NCBI GenBank assembly: GCA_003505715.1
Contig: DNXU01000119.1
Location: 20,125 to 31,369 of the forward strand
DNA: 11,245 nt
Reading direction: 5' to 3'
Source of the DNA: Cyanobacteria bacterium UBA8803
GTDB taxonomy: Bacteria > Cyanobacteriota > Cyanobacteriia > Cyanobacteriales > Coleofasciculaceae
Of this stretch, positions 1 to 7,315 are shown in pieces. The notes under the pieces are model-generated. The model saw only the letters and a list, made by a program, of their open reading frames with translations. It had not been told where the DNA came from and ran no database searches. The position numbers were made by a program, and so were the translations under genes. Every line of letters starts with the position of its first letter. Position 1 is the stretch's first letter.

Positions 1-77
1 AACAACGAACAACTAACAACGAACAACGAACAACTAACAACTAACAACTAACAACTAACAACTAACAACTAACAATG
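1..77. repeat. Heptanucleotide tandem array (STRR type), 11 units
   Basis: Eleven uninterrupted 7-bp units read AACAACT or AACAACG on the plus strand, with AACAATG as the last. The array begins at the window edge, so its full length is unknown. On the argB coding strand the units read TTGTTAG/TTCGTTG-like, that is T/G-rich, and the array starts 8 bp after the argB stop. This matches the known class of short tandemly repeated repetitive (STRR) sequences of filamentous cyanobacteria. It has no spacer structure, so it is not CRISPR. Confidence 0.93.
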
Positions 78-85
78 AACATTAC

Positions 86-979
86 CTAGTGAATAAATTC
101 CGATGCCACAATCATTGAACCGATTCCTTCATCGGTGAAAATTTCTAAGAGTAGGGCGTGGGGAATTCTACCGTCGATAATATGAGCGGCTCGTACCCCT
201 TGAGCTAGCGATCGCACGCAACAGTTGACCTTGGGAATCATCCCACCGCCAACGACACCTGTTTCGATTAAATGTCGTGCTTGTTGAATATCTACCTTGG
301 CCATCAGGCTGGAGGGGTCTTTGTAATCCTGCAAAATCCCACGGGTATCGGTGAGCAAAATCAACTTTTCCGCCCCCAATGCTGCTGCTATTTCACCAGC
401 AACAGTATCAGCGTTAATGTTGTAGGCTTGACCAGTTTCATCAGCAGCCACACTAGACACTACGGGAATGTAGCCACTCTTGACCAAAGACTCCAAGAGC
501 TTGATATCTATACTGTTAACTTCCCCCACAAAGCCAATACCCTCTTGACCTTCTGGACGAGCTTTAATTAAATTGCCATCTTTGCCACATAGTCCGACGG
601 CCAAACCACCAGCACGGTTAATCAGAGCCACCAATTCTTTATTTACCCTACCCACTAATACCATCTCCACTACGTCCATCGTGGCGGCATCGGTGACCCG
701 CAGGCCATTTTTAAATTGGGGTTCAATACCCAGCTTATCCAACCAGCTGTTAATTTCCGGACCACCACCGTGAACGACCACAGGCCGCACGCCTACGCAG
801 GCCAAGAAAACAATATCGCGAATTACCTTATCTTTGAGAGTGCTGTCTTTCATCGCCGCACCTCCATACTTAACAACTACCGTCCGCCCCGCAAATTGTT
901 GGATGTAGGGTAGAGCTTCACTCAGTACCCGCACGCGGGTTGTTTCCTCTTGACTGATTAAATCACTATGGTCGATCAT
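86..979 (-). CDS. argB: N-acetylglutamate kinase ArgB
   Basis: This cytoplasmic enzyme phosphorylates N-acetyl-L-glutamate with ATP, the second and controlled step of arginine synthesis. With the chosen start it has 297 residues, normal for cyanobacterial NAGK. Visible motifs are KYGG (about 37-40, phosphate binding), HGGGP (70-74, substrate binding), the [10 protein letters not shown] segment (about 187-196), GGGMIPKV (244-251) and the C-terminal [15 protein letters not shown] segment (268-282). The N-terminal helix beginning [13 protein letters not shown] is present, as in hexameric, arginine-inhibited forms. In cyanobacteria such enzymes are activated by PII; that is family knowledge, not visible here. 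The ATG at 977-979 was chosen because the frame opens further upstream only with a TTG (1003), and homologues begin a few residues before this helix. A weak TTAGG lies about 10 bases upstream of the ATG. No neighbour is another arginine gene, so it appears to be monocistronic. Confidence 0.96.
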   Translation of the reverse strand: MIDHSDLISQEETTRVRVLSEALPYIQQFAGRTVVVKYGGAAMKDSTLKDKVIRDIVFLACVGVRPVVVHGGGPEINSWLDKLGIEPQFKNGLRVTDAATMDVVEMVLVGRVNKELVALINRAGGLAVGLCGKDGNLIKARPEGQEGIGFVGEVNSIDIKLLESLVKSGYIPVVSSVAADETGQAYNINADTVAGEIAAALGAEKLILLTDTRGILQDYKDPSSLMAKVDIQQARHLIETGVVGGGMIPKVNCCVRSLAQGVRAAHIIDGRIPHALLLEIFTDEGIGSMIVASEFIH

Positions 980-1058
980 GAGCGGCGAACCTAACACAAA
1001 CAAGCTGTTCCAAGCAGTTTAGATCATTTTGAGATCGTTTTGAGGCTGACGTGAACTA

Positions 1059-1088
1059 CCTACGCTGACTCTTCGAGTGCAGCGTAGG
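1059..1088. repeat. Strong intergenic hairpin
   Basis: CCTACGCTG (1059-1067) and CAGCGTAGG (1080-1088) are perfect 9-bp complementary arms. The interior adds ACTC (1068-1071) pairing with GAGT (1075-1078) around a 3-base turn, with G1079 bulged, giving about 13 paired positions. No T-run follows on either strand, so a standard intrinsic terminator is unlikely. It could be a REP- or MITE-like dispersed element or an RNA-processing site. Confidence 0.6.
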
Positions 1089-1208
1089 CTTGCTTCTGAC
1101 TTTACAGGGGATTGCTTAAAAATGGAGCTGCGATCGCAACCTTCGCTTCGGTCTACTAGGTAACGGTACTTGGAATCCAGTGTGGGCGATCGCAGCAGCC
1201 TCTATTAG

Positions 1209-1270
1209 TAGGGTGTGTTATGCGGTAGCTAACGCACCATTACTGCTAGGTAGCTAGGTAGGGTGTGTTA
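1209..1270. repeat. TAGGGTGTGTTA element, direct and inverted copies
   Basis: The 12-mer TAGGGTGTGTTA occurs at 1209-1220 and again at 1259-1270. The first copy also forms an imperfect inverted repeat with TAACGCACC (1230-1238; 8 of 9 positions complementary to 1212-1220). A GGTGCGTTA...TAACGCACC palindrome is a familiar dispersed element of cyanobacterial spacers; that familiarity is from memory. No coding capacity is seen. Confidence 0.6.
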
Positions 1271-1293
1271 GAGCCGCTTTCTCCTCACTTTCC

Positions 1294-1749
1294 CTATGAG
1301 CGAGCAGCCACCATTTGTTGCTTAAGTTTGTTTTTAGCCTGCTGGTACTCTTCACCAAGTTGTTCTAGTTCTTGGTCGCTCATAACCTGCTGAACTAGGG
1401 GCAATACCTCCTCTTCTTCTTCCCTGACATGATGCTGTACGGCATCTTTTAATTGTTCTATCTTGTCCTGGAATTCAGAAGATGTAGGATTAAGGGGTTT
1501 CAGTTCCTCCAAAAGTATCCTGGCTTGTGTATGTTCTCGCTCTGCTTCTGCTAGGAGTTTTTCCATCTCCTCATACTCGCGCATCGCTGGGTAGAGCGTT
1601 AGCTGTTCAACTTGAACATGCAGGTTTAACTCTTGCTCAATTTCCTCGAAAAACCTAGCTAGCTTTTGAGAACCTTTGGCTTTCTCAATTTCAGCAAACA
1701 GCTTTTCAACTTGGCGATGATCTTGTTTGATTAGTTCAAAAATATCCAT
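1294..1749 (-). CDS. Hemerythrin HHE cation-binding domain protein
   Basis: This small, all-helical, probably cytoplasmic protein of 151 residues should bind a di-iron centre. The ligand pattern is complete: H11, H44 with E48 (HxxxE), H73, and H107 with E111 (HxxxE), on four predicted helices. Acidic clusters (about 110-114) and a basic C-terminal tail are also visible. The family binds O2, NO or iron or acts in oxidative-stress protection; which applies here cannot be read from sequence. The ATG at 1747-1749 has a GGAG about 10 bases upstream. The gene lies 70 bp downstream of the short-chain dehydrogenase on the same strand, so the two may be co-transcribed as a stress pair. Confidence 0.9.
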   Translation of the reverse strand: MDIFELIKQDHRQVEKLFAEIEKAKGSQKLARFFEEIEQELNLHVQVEQLTLYPAMREYEEMEKLLAEAEREHTQARILLEELKPLNPTSSEFQDKIEQLKDAVQHHVREEEEEVLPLVQQVMSDQELEQLGEEYQQAKNKLKQQMVAARS

Positions 1750-1819
1750 GTCAGCTTTACTCCGTTTATCGATTTCTAGTGCAAGAAGGGTACTGGTTAG
1801 TTATTTCCGCCGATCTGCA

Positions 1820-2689
1820 CTAGGCATTCACCACTTCACCACCATTAGGATGCAAGATTTGACCTGACATGTAGGAAGAGTCATCCGACGCCAGGAATAC
1901 ATAACTAGGAGCAACTTCTTCTGGCTGTCCGGCTCGCTGCATCGGTACTTGTGCGCCAAAACTCTTCACTTTGTCCTCAGGAAATGTGGCAGGAATCAGG
2001 GGAGTCCAAATTGGACCGGGAGCAACGCCGTTGACGCGAATGCCTTTCTGCACCAGGGATTGGGATAGAGAACGAGTGAAGGCAACGATCGCTCCTTTGG
2101 TAGCAGAGTAATCCAGCAACTGGGGGCTGCCTTTGTAGGCAGTTACTGAAGTAGTGTTGATAATAGCGCTGCCTTCTTTCAGGTGAGGCAAAGCGGCTTT
2201 GGTCATAAAGAACATGCCGAAGATATTGGTGCGGAAGGTACGCTCTAGTTGCTCGGCTGTAATGTTCTCAATGCTCTCTTGGGGATGTTGTTCGGCAGCG
2301 TTGTTAATCAAAATATCCAAGTGCCCCAACTCCTGAACTGTTTTCTGTACGGCTTGTTGACAGAACTGTTCATCTCCTATATCTCCCGGAATCATCAGAC
2401 AGCGCTTGCCTTCAGCTTCAACCAGTTGTTTTGTCTCCTCGGCATCCTGTTGCTCGTTAAGGTAAACAATTGCAACATCTGCTCCTTCTTTGGCATAGCA
2501 AATCGCCACAGCTCTACCAATACCGCTATCGCCACCTGTAATCAACGCCACTTTGTCTTGAAGTTTGCCGCTACCCCGATATTTAGAATCCTTTGCCTGG
2601 GGTTTTGGCGTCATTTCAGCTTCAATGCCAGGTTGCTGTTCTTGATGCTGCGGCGGTTGTAATTCCTTTTTTTCTTTAGCTTGAGTCAT
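1820..2689 (-). CDS. Short-chain dehydrogenase/reductase, GSP39 (YdaD/YhxD) type
   Basis: This is an NAD(P)H-dependent oxidoreductase of the SDR superfamily, 289 residues from the chosen start. Visible motifs are the Rossmann glycine motif TGGDSGIG (51-58), NNAA (129-132), catalytic Ser181 with Tyr194 and Lys198 in YSATK, and PGPIWTP (224-230). The N-terminal tail, rich in Gln/Pro and ending in PGIEAEM and KYRGSGKL, is characteristic of the general stress protein 39 group of Bacillus and its cyanobacterial relatives; the physiological substrate is unknown. The start at 2687-2689 has GGAAG 7 bases upstream and gives the usual family length. An in-frame ATG at 2747-2749 would add 20 residues (basic, Tyr/His-rich) but has no ribosome-binding site. 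The hemerythrin gene follows 70 bp downstream. Confidence 0.93.
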   Translation of the reverse strand: MTQAKEKKELQPPQHQEQQPGIEAEMTPKPQAKDSKYRGSGKLQDKVALITGGDSGIGRAVAICYAKEGADVAIVYLNEQQDAEETKQLVEAEGKRCLMIPGDIGDEQFCQQAVQKTVQELGHLDILINNAAEQHPQESIENITAEQLERTFRTNIFGMFFMTKAALPHLKEGSAIINTTSVTAYKGSPQLLDYSATKGAIVAFTRSLSQSLVQKGIRVNGVAPGPIWTPLIPATFPEDKVKSFGAQVPMQRAGQPEEVAPSYVFLASDDSSYMSGQILHPNGGEVVNA

Positions 2690-2922
2690 AATGTGTCTTC
2701 CGTGTCTTATCTGCTGATTCCCGTGCCTGTAGTACTTTTTTTCAGGCATTTAACACTTTAGAACCACATTTCTATTAATTCGTATTTCATTAGAAAGAAG
2801 TATTGGCTATGTCCTTAGATAGTTTTTGGTTAAAATATATAGTGCTTTTAATTACAATTAAAAATACAGTTAGCTTTTAACAGCTTTTTGCTTAGCATCA
2901 ATGTTTTGTATAGGTTTTTGCA

Positions 2923-2957
2923 CTCCACTCCTCACTCCCAATGCTCCACTACCCTTA
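2923..2957. repeat. Degenerate C-rich heptad array upstream of the sigma-like gene
   Basis: Five 7-bp steps read CTCCACT, CCTCACT, CCCAATG, CTCCACT and ACCCTTA on the plus strand. This is a degenerate member of the C-rich STRR family that also appears at 4290, 4963, 7414 and 10059. It lies 131 bp before the sigma-like gene. Confidence 0.6.
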
Positions 2958-2970
2958 CTTGGGTGAATTT

Positions 2971-3000
2971 TTGTAAAGATTATACCAGCTTGCGTAAAAT
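2971..3000 (+). promoter_or_regulatory. Possible sigma-70 type promoter for the plus-strand module
   Basis: TTGTAA (2971-2976) and TAAAAT (2995-3000) are separated by 18 bp, an acceptable match to -35 and -10 boxes. They would give a leader of about 80 bases before the ATG at 3088. The region is A/T-rich, so chance matches are likely and confidence is low. Confidence 0.22.
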
Positions 3001-3087
3001 CTACCTCTGACGAGCGAGATCTCTATAGCTAGAGGTTAAACAGGTGCATCAAGAGCAATTTGAGGTTCCTGGTGTACGACCTAAAAA

Positions 3088-3738
3088 ATGATGAATCAAG
3101 TAGACGAACGCTTAAAACAACTGGCTCGAGAAGCACAGCGGCACCCTCCTAAGACCAAACAACGGCAACAGGCTTTAGCTAAATTGCTGAGTGCGATTCA
3201 GCAGTCGGGCAAGCTGACTCGTCCTTACCCTGGCCAATTTCAAGGTTTTTATGAGGATATTTATGATGAAGCGCAGCAGAGACTTTTTTGTCATATTTGT
3301 GAAAGGATTGATGAATACGACCCCAACCGGGAAGTATTGCAATGGGTGAATTTCTTACTAAAGAACCGTTTTTTTATTGAGGCGAGTCGAGCGATAATGC
3401 CAACCGTACATCAGGGGATAGATCCAAGAGGCATTATACGGTTAGCAATAGATGATTTAGATAGAAACAGTTCAACTGAACTGAATTCCCAGTTAATTCC
3501 TTCCCTTTCCCAAGAAGTCATGCAATGCTTACAAGCCGACCCGGAAGGACTATTTAAAGGAACCTATACATCAGATAAGCCAGCAGCGAATTTCCAATTT
3601 TTAGCCATCAAATTATTGTCGGGATATTCCTGGAAAGAGATATCCGCCGAGCTGGATATCAAAATCTCAACCCTGAGCAGCTTTTACCAACGTTGCCTAG
3701 CAAAGTTTGGCCATAAGTTTAGGGAATACTTATCTTAA
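3088..3738 (+). CDS. Sigma-70-family-like regulator
   Basis: This 216-residue soluble protein resembles small cyanobacterial sigma-70-family proteins. Residues 50-100 look like region 2: the run FYEDIYDEAQQRLFCHICER, then IDEYDPNREVLQWVNFLLKNRF, the helix that in true sigma factors contacts core polymerase and the -10 box. Residues 170-208 look like a region 4 helix-turn-helix (FLAIKLLSGYSWKEISAELD, then IKISTLSSFYQRCLAKF). The connecting part is short and region 1 and region 3 are absent. It could be an ECF-like sigma factor or a DNA-binding relative that no longer starts transcription. It is the first gene of the module: the DUF1822 gene starts 31 bp after its stop. Start choice lies between tandem ATGs at 3088 and 3091; no good ribosome-binding site precedes either. 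Confidence 0.75.
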   Translation: MMNQVDERLKQLAREAQRHPPKTKQRQQALAKLLSAIQQSGKLTRPYPGQFQGFYEDIYDEAQQRLFCHICERIDEYDPNREVLQWVNFLLKNRFFIEASRAIMPTVHQGIDPRGIIRLAIDDLDRNSSTELNSQLIPSLSQEVMQCLQADPEGLFKGTYTSDKPAANFQFLAIKLLSGYSWKEISAELDIKISTLSSFYQRCLAKFGHKFREYLS

Positions 3739-3769
3739 CCATTGCACCTGAGCCAGACCTTCAAGAATT

Positions 3770-4783
3770 ATGAATACTACAAACGACTATTTAACTTTCA
3801 CGGTACCGCTAACTATCGAGGCTCATCGCATAGCCCAACAGTTTTACGAGCGGCACTCTAACTTACAGAAGGCCAAACAAGTTTATCTCAATACCTTAGC
3901 GGTTTATGCAGTAAATTTTTACCTAAGATGTCTGGGAATTGAGACTGACCTAGAAGCGAGCGACAGTTGGCATCTAGCAATGCAGACTCTGGCAAATACA
4001 GCGGATTTATGGATCGAAAGTCTGGGCAAGTTGGAATGCCGCCCAGTATTACCAGAGGCGCAAGTCTGTTACGTGCCACCAGAGGTTGGGTCAGACCGAA
4101 TTGGTTATATGGCGATTCAGCTAAATCAATCATTAACCGAGGCAACATTGCTGGGATTTTTGCCCGCAGTCACAATGGAGGAATTCCCCTTGGATCGGCT
4201 CATATCCCTGGATAGTTTACTAGAACACCTCAGCCAACTCACGCCAGTACAACCGTTAAGGAATCCTGAGTCTGAGTATAAAAAAACATCCCACTCCCAA
4301 CTCCTAACTCCCCATTCTTCCGTAAAAGAGCCAATAAACCTCAACCAATGGCTGCAAAATATTTTTGATGTGGGTTGGCAGACTGTAGAGGCAATTTTAG
4401 AACTGCCACCCACGGAACTAGCGTTCAATTTCAGAGCTGCTCATCCCCAAATGACCAATACACCAACTACTATTAAAAGAGGCAAGCTGCTAACTTTGGG
4501 ACGGCGGTACGAGGATAGGCAAATCGCTTTATTTGTTGGTTTAACGCCAACAACCTCATCAGAACTTGATATCTCCGTTGAAGTGTATCCGACAGGCGGT
4601 CAGCCCTATCTGCCAAGGGCTTTACAGTTAAAAGTACTTGATGAACAGGGAGATGCCCTGATGCAAGCTGAAGCTAGAAACACTAAAACAATTAAATTAG
4701 AGTTTAGCGGCGAACCAGGGGAACGTTTTGGCGTTAGTGTAGCTTTAGGCGATGTCAGTATTACTGAAGCCTTTCTCATTTGA
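3770..4783 (+). CDS. DUF1822 family protein
   Basis: This 337-residue protein belongs to DUF1822, a cyanobacterial family of unknown function commonly found beside CHAT-CHASE2 and sigma-like genes (from memory). No signal peptide or membrane helix is seen, so it is probably cytoplasmic. The N-terminal half (about 8-160) contains the family core LTFTVPLTIEAHRIAQQF followed by KAKQVYLNTLAVYAVNFYLR. The C-terminal part (about 240-337) alternates hydrophobic and polar residues as in a beta-sandwich and ends GERFGVSVALGDVSITEAF. Between them, residues about 168-188 form a polar Ser/His/Lys linker encoded by a C-rich heptad repeat (4290-4317), which looks like an in-frame repeat insertion. It lies 31 bp after the sigma-like gene. 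A partner or adaptor role for the CHAT protein is inference from position only. Confidence 0.88.
   Translation: MNTTNDYLTFTVPLTIEAHRIAQQFYERHSNLQKAKQVYLNTLAVYAVNFYLRCLGIETDLEASDSWHLAMQTLANTADLWIESLGKLECRPVLPEAQVCYVPPEVGSDRIGYMAIQLNQSLTEATLLGFLPAVTMEEFPLDRLISLDSLLEHLSQLTPVQPLRNPESEYKKTSHSQLLTPHSSVKEPINLNQWLQNIFDVGWQTVEAILELPPTELAFNFRAAHPQMTNTPTTIKRGKLLTLGRRYEDRQIALFVGLTPTTSSELDISVEVYPTGGQPYLPRALQLKVLDEQGDALMQAEARNTKTIKLEFSGEPGERFGVSVALGDVSITEAFLI
4290..4317 (+). repeat. C-rich heptad repeat inside the DUF1822 reading frame
   Basis: Four degenerate heptads (CCCACTC, CCAACTC, CTAACTC, CCCATTC) lie wholly inside the DUF1822 gene and encode part of a Ser/His/Pro linker around residues 174-183. 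The frame stays open and conserved family sequence resumes downstream. The spacer-type arrays elsewhere in the window have the same unit. Confidence 0.7.
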
Positions 4784-4962
4784 AGGAAATAAATTTGGCC
4801 AAACTCTCATAATGTATCGGGAAGGAATTGAGTTAATAGCCGTCCTGAACTGCATACACCAAGAACACATGACAATTCATTCCCCACTCAGGGCAAGTTT
4901 TGAACAAAAGTTATTGGTAAGATACGCACTTCAATGGCTAAACCCGCCCCTATATCATTCTT

Positions 4963-4990
4963 CACCTCTCCCTCATCCCTCATCCCTCAT
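4963..4990 (+). repeat. CCCTCAT heptads abutting the CHAT-CHASE2 start
   Basis: Three exact CCCTCAT units (4970-4976, 4977-4983, 4984-4990) follow a degenerate CACCTCT unit (4963-4969). The final AT of the last unit is the first two bases of the ATG at 4989-4991. The array is where a ribosome-binding site would normally be, and no purine-rich site is present. Confidence 0.85.
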
Positions 4991-7307
4991 GGGTAAGTTA
5001 GTTGTTCTGAAATTGGATGGTGATGTTCAGGAGCATGGCTTTCGGGTGACGCTAGCCATTAGACTTGAAGGCGCACCGCCGGAAATCGAACTCACGGGTT
5101 ACTTACCTGCTGCTCCCGAACTTGCCGATCGCGTCCAGCACCATTGGTTGCAAAAATACCGCACCGTTGGAGCGCCTTATCGCATCAATCCCAAAAAAAT
5201 CACTTACGATGGCTCGATTAACCAACGGCTCAAAGAATGTCAGGACTCGGCGAACGATCTGCGCGATCGCCTGACAGCATGGCTTGACTCTCAGGAATTT
5301 CGTCTCCTAGACCGACGATTGCGAGAAGAACTCAACCGAGATGAGGAAATTCGGTTGTTGATTTGCTCCCAAGACTCGGTCTTACAGAAGCTGCCTTGGC
5401 ATCTATGGGATTTTTTTGAGCGCTATCCCAAAGCCGAAGTAGCGTTGAGTTCTACCGAGTTCAGACGACCTCAAACATTAACTGCAAACACCCGCAAGTC
5501 TAAAATCAAAATATTAGCTATTCTCGGTCACAGCCAAGGTCTCGATATCGACAAAGACCGACAGTTGCTGGCCAATTTATCTGATGCTGAAACCACCTTT
5601 TTAGTCGAAAAGTCCCGCCCAGAAATCAACGACCAACTGTGGGAGCAACCTTGGGATATTATCTTTTTTGCAGGCCATAGCGAGACGGAGGGAGAAACAG
5701 GCCGGATTTATATCAATCAAACTGAGAGTTTAACCATTAACGAACTGTGGTACGCCCTCAAAAAAGCGGTAGAGCGGGGTTTAAAAGTAGCAATTTTTAA
5801 CTCCTGCGACGGGTTGGGATTGGCGCGGCAACTAGAAGATTTACAAATTCCGCAAATAATTGTCATGCGGGAGTTGGTTCCTGACGAGGTGGCGCAAGAA
5901 TTTTTGAAGCATTTTCTAACAGCGTTTGCCAGAGGTCAGCCTTTTTATCTCGCCGTCCGGGAAGCACGGGAACGATTACAGGGGTGGGAGAGCCAATTTC
6001 CCTGTGCTAGCTGGTTGCCAGTAATTTGCCAGAATCCTGCACAAGTGCCGCCAACCTGGAAGGACTGGCTAGAAGAGGCTGCACCTCCAGCCAAGTTACC
6101 TCAGCGGGGATGGCTGGGTTGGCAGGTTGTATTATTGACAAGTCTAGTTATCACCAGTTTAGTTATGGGAGGGCGATCGCTAGGCTGGTGGCAGTCGGCG
6201 GAACTGCAAGCCTTTGACCGACTCATGCAACTGCGTCCAGTTCAACCCCCCGATCCCCGCCTTTTGATGGTTGGGGTTACCCAAAAAGATATCGCTGAAT
6301 TGGGTGGTGAGTATCCGCTACACGATCGCACTCTGCTCAAGCTATTAAGAAAACTTGAGGAACATCAACCGCGAGTCATTGGCTTAGATATCTATCGGGA
6401 TCGACCGGAAGGAGAGGGCCGTGCTGAGTTAGTCCAATACTTGCAACAAAGCGATCGGGTAATTCCTGTCTGTATTGCCCCTTCTTTGAAACTACCTGAT
6501 GGACTTCCCTCAGTGCCCCGACTCTCACAAGATCAACTCGGCTTTGCTGATGTGGTTATAGATCCCGATGGTATCGTTCGCCGTCATCTGATAGCGATGG
6601 CACCGCCTCCGGCATCCCCCTGTTCTACCTTCTATGCCCTCAGCTTTCAGCTGGCACTTCATTATTTAAGGACAGAAGACATCTCACCCGAATTCATCTC
6701 AGAAAATCGCTGGCAGCTGGGGTCGCGGGTTTTGCAAAACTTATCAGAACGTAGAGGATTTTACCAACGACGAGTGGGACTAGAAGGCTTCCAAATTCTG
6801 CTCAATTACCGCTCCAACCCATCTCCCCAAGAAATTGCAGCGCTAGTGACGCTAACCGATGTCTTAGCCAATCGGGTGCAACCTCATTTTTTAAGAGATA
6901 AAATTATCTTAGTTGGTGTTACTGATCCTACAGTTAAAGACGATTTCCAGACACCTTATGAGGAGGAAATACGGGGACTACTCCTACACGCTCAAATGGT
7001 GAGTCAGATTGTTAGTGCGGTTGAAGATAGACGTTCTTTACTTGGGTTTTTACCTGACTGGGTTGATGTATTCTACGTTTGGGTTTGGTCGTTGGTGGGA
7101 GGCGCAATCGCTTGGCGTTTTCTCTCATCACCACTATCCTTAGGATTAGCAGTTGGAGTAGCCATCATGAGTTTAAATGGGATTGGCTTGCTACTTTTAG
7201 TGACTAACGGTGCCTTGTTACCTGTTGTCCCTTCAGCATTAGCAGTAGTAGCTAGTGGTGGCAGTATCTTAGCTTATACAGTATTTAAAACTCAACGGCC
7301 ACAATAA
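4989..7307 (+). CDS. CHAT-CHASE2 transmembrane sensor with caspase-like domain
   Basis: From the chosen start this protein has 772 residues. Residues about 100-350 form a CHAT (caspase HetF associated with TPRs) domain, with His230 in FFAGHSE and Cys273 in IFNSCDGLGLAR as the expected catalytic dyad, so it may be an active cysteine protease. A membrane helix at about 374-397 leads into a CHASE2 sensor domain (about 401-680), containing VIGLDIYRD and ending in a RDKIILVGVTDPTVKDDFQTP segment. Three hydrophobic segments follow (about 692-710, 714-740, 741-765). Predicted topology is cytoplasmic CHAT and periplasmic CHASE2. The start at 4989 was chosen because family members, as I recall, begin with the MGKLVVLKLDGD-like segment. 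In-frame ATGs at 4752 and 4812 would add 79 or 59 residues with no family resemblance, the first overlapping the DUF1822 gene. Ligand and substrate are unknown. Confidence 0.9.
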   Translation: MGKLVVLKLDGDVQEHGFRVTLAIRLEGAPPEIELTGYLPAAPELADRVQHHWLQKYRTVGAPYRINPKKITYDGSINQRLKECQDSANDLRDRLTAWLDSQEFRLLDRRLREELNRDEEIRLLICSQDSVLQKLPWHLWDFFERYPKAEVALSSTEFRRPQTLTANTRKSKIKILAILGHSQGLDIDKDRQLLANLSDAETTFLVEKSRPEINDQLWEQPWDIIFFAGHSETEGETGRIYINQTESLTINELWYALKKAVERGLKVAIFNSCDGLGLARQLEDLQIPQIIVMRELVPDEVAQEFLKHFLTAFARGQPFYLAVREARERLQGWESQFPCASWLPVICQNPAQVPPTWKDWLEEAAPPAKLPQRGWLGWQVVLLTSLVITSLVMGGRSLGWWQSAELQAFDRLMQLRPVQPPDPRLLMVGVTQKDIAELGGEYPLHDRTLLKLLRKLEEHQPRVIGLDIYRDRPEGEGRAELVQYLQQSDRVIPVCIAPSLKLPDGLPSVPRLSQDQLGFADVVIDPDGIVRRHLIAMAPPPASPCSTFYALSFQLALHYLRTEDISPEFISENRWQLGSRVLQNLSERRGFYQRRVGLEGFQILLNYRSNPSPQEIAALVTLTDVLANRVQPHFLRDKIILVGVTDPTVKDDFQTPYEEEIRGLLLHAQMVSQIVSAVEDRRSLLGFLPDWVDVFYVWVWSLVGGAIAWRFLSSPLSLGLAVGVAIMSLNGIGLLLLVTNGALLPVVPSALAVVASGGSILAYTVFKTQRPQ

Positions 7308-7315
7308 GCCAGTCC

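Larger units (their letters stand above)
1004..1293. other. Repeat-rich spacer between argB and the hemerythrin gene
   Basis: I see no gene in this 290-bp spacer, which lies upstream of argB and downstream of the hemerythrin gene. It holds a strong hairpin (1059-1088), two HIP1 sites (1130 and 1186) and two copies of a TAGGGTGTGTTA element (1209 and 1259), listed separately. This density of short repeats is typical of cyanobacterial spacers. The argB promoter should lie here but I could not pick it out with confidence. Confidence 0.7.
2690..3087. other. Divergent spacer between the dehydrogenase and the sigma-like gene
   Basis: This roughly 400-bp, largely A/T-rich spacer should hold promoters for both directions. 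Contents seen: a possible 20-codon upstream extension of the dehydrogenase frame (2690-2749), an A/T-rich block with no clear structure (about 2760-2880), a C-rich heptad array (2923-2957), a weak promoter candidate (2971-3000), and a small CTCTA/TAGAG inverted repeat (3021-3034) 54 bp before the sigma-like start. No gene is seen. Confidence 0.6.

Noticed and set aside
1..77. Possible CRISPR array
   Set aside because: The unit is 7 bp with no spacers, and no cas genes are in the window; it is a heptad STRR array. The same applies to the arrays at 8392, 8478, 10059 and 11198.
272..913. Plus-strand open frames opposite argB
   Set aside because: They are antisense to a strongly recognised gene, with no family resemblance and no ribosome-binding sites.
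980..1003. TTG start eight codons upstream of the argB ATG
   Set aside because: A rare start codon without a ribosome-binding site; the ATG at 979 gives the normal family length.
1059..1088. Intrinsic terminator for the hemerythrin gene
   Set aside because: The hairpin is strong but no T-run follows on either strand, and it lies more than 200 bp beyond the stop.
2249..2662. 137-codon plus-strand open frame opposite the dehydrogenase gene
   Set aside because: It lies wholly antisense to a clear SDR gene, and its hydrophobic Leu/Phe-rich product is typical of a reversed frame.
2690..2749. ATG at 2749 extending the dehydrogenase by 20 residues
   Set aside because: No ribosome-binding site, whereas the ATG at 2689 has GGAAG at good spacing and gives the usual N-terminus of the family.
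4752..4988. Earlier in-frame start codons (4752, 4812) for the CHAT-CHASE2 gene
   Set aside because: They add residues with no family resemblance, lack ribosome-binding sites, and would encode a heptad-repeat segment; family members begin near 4989. Kept as a finding because the frame is open.
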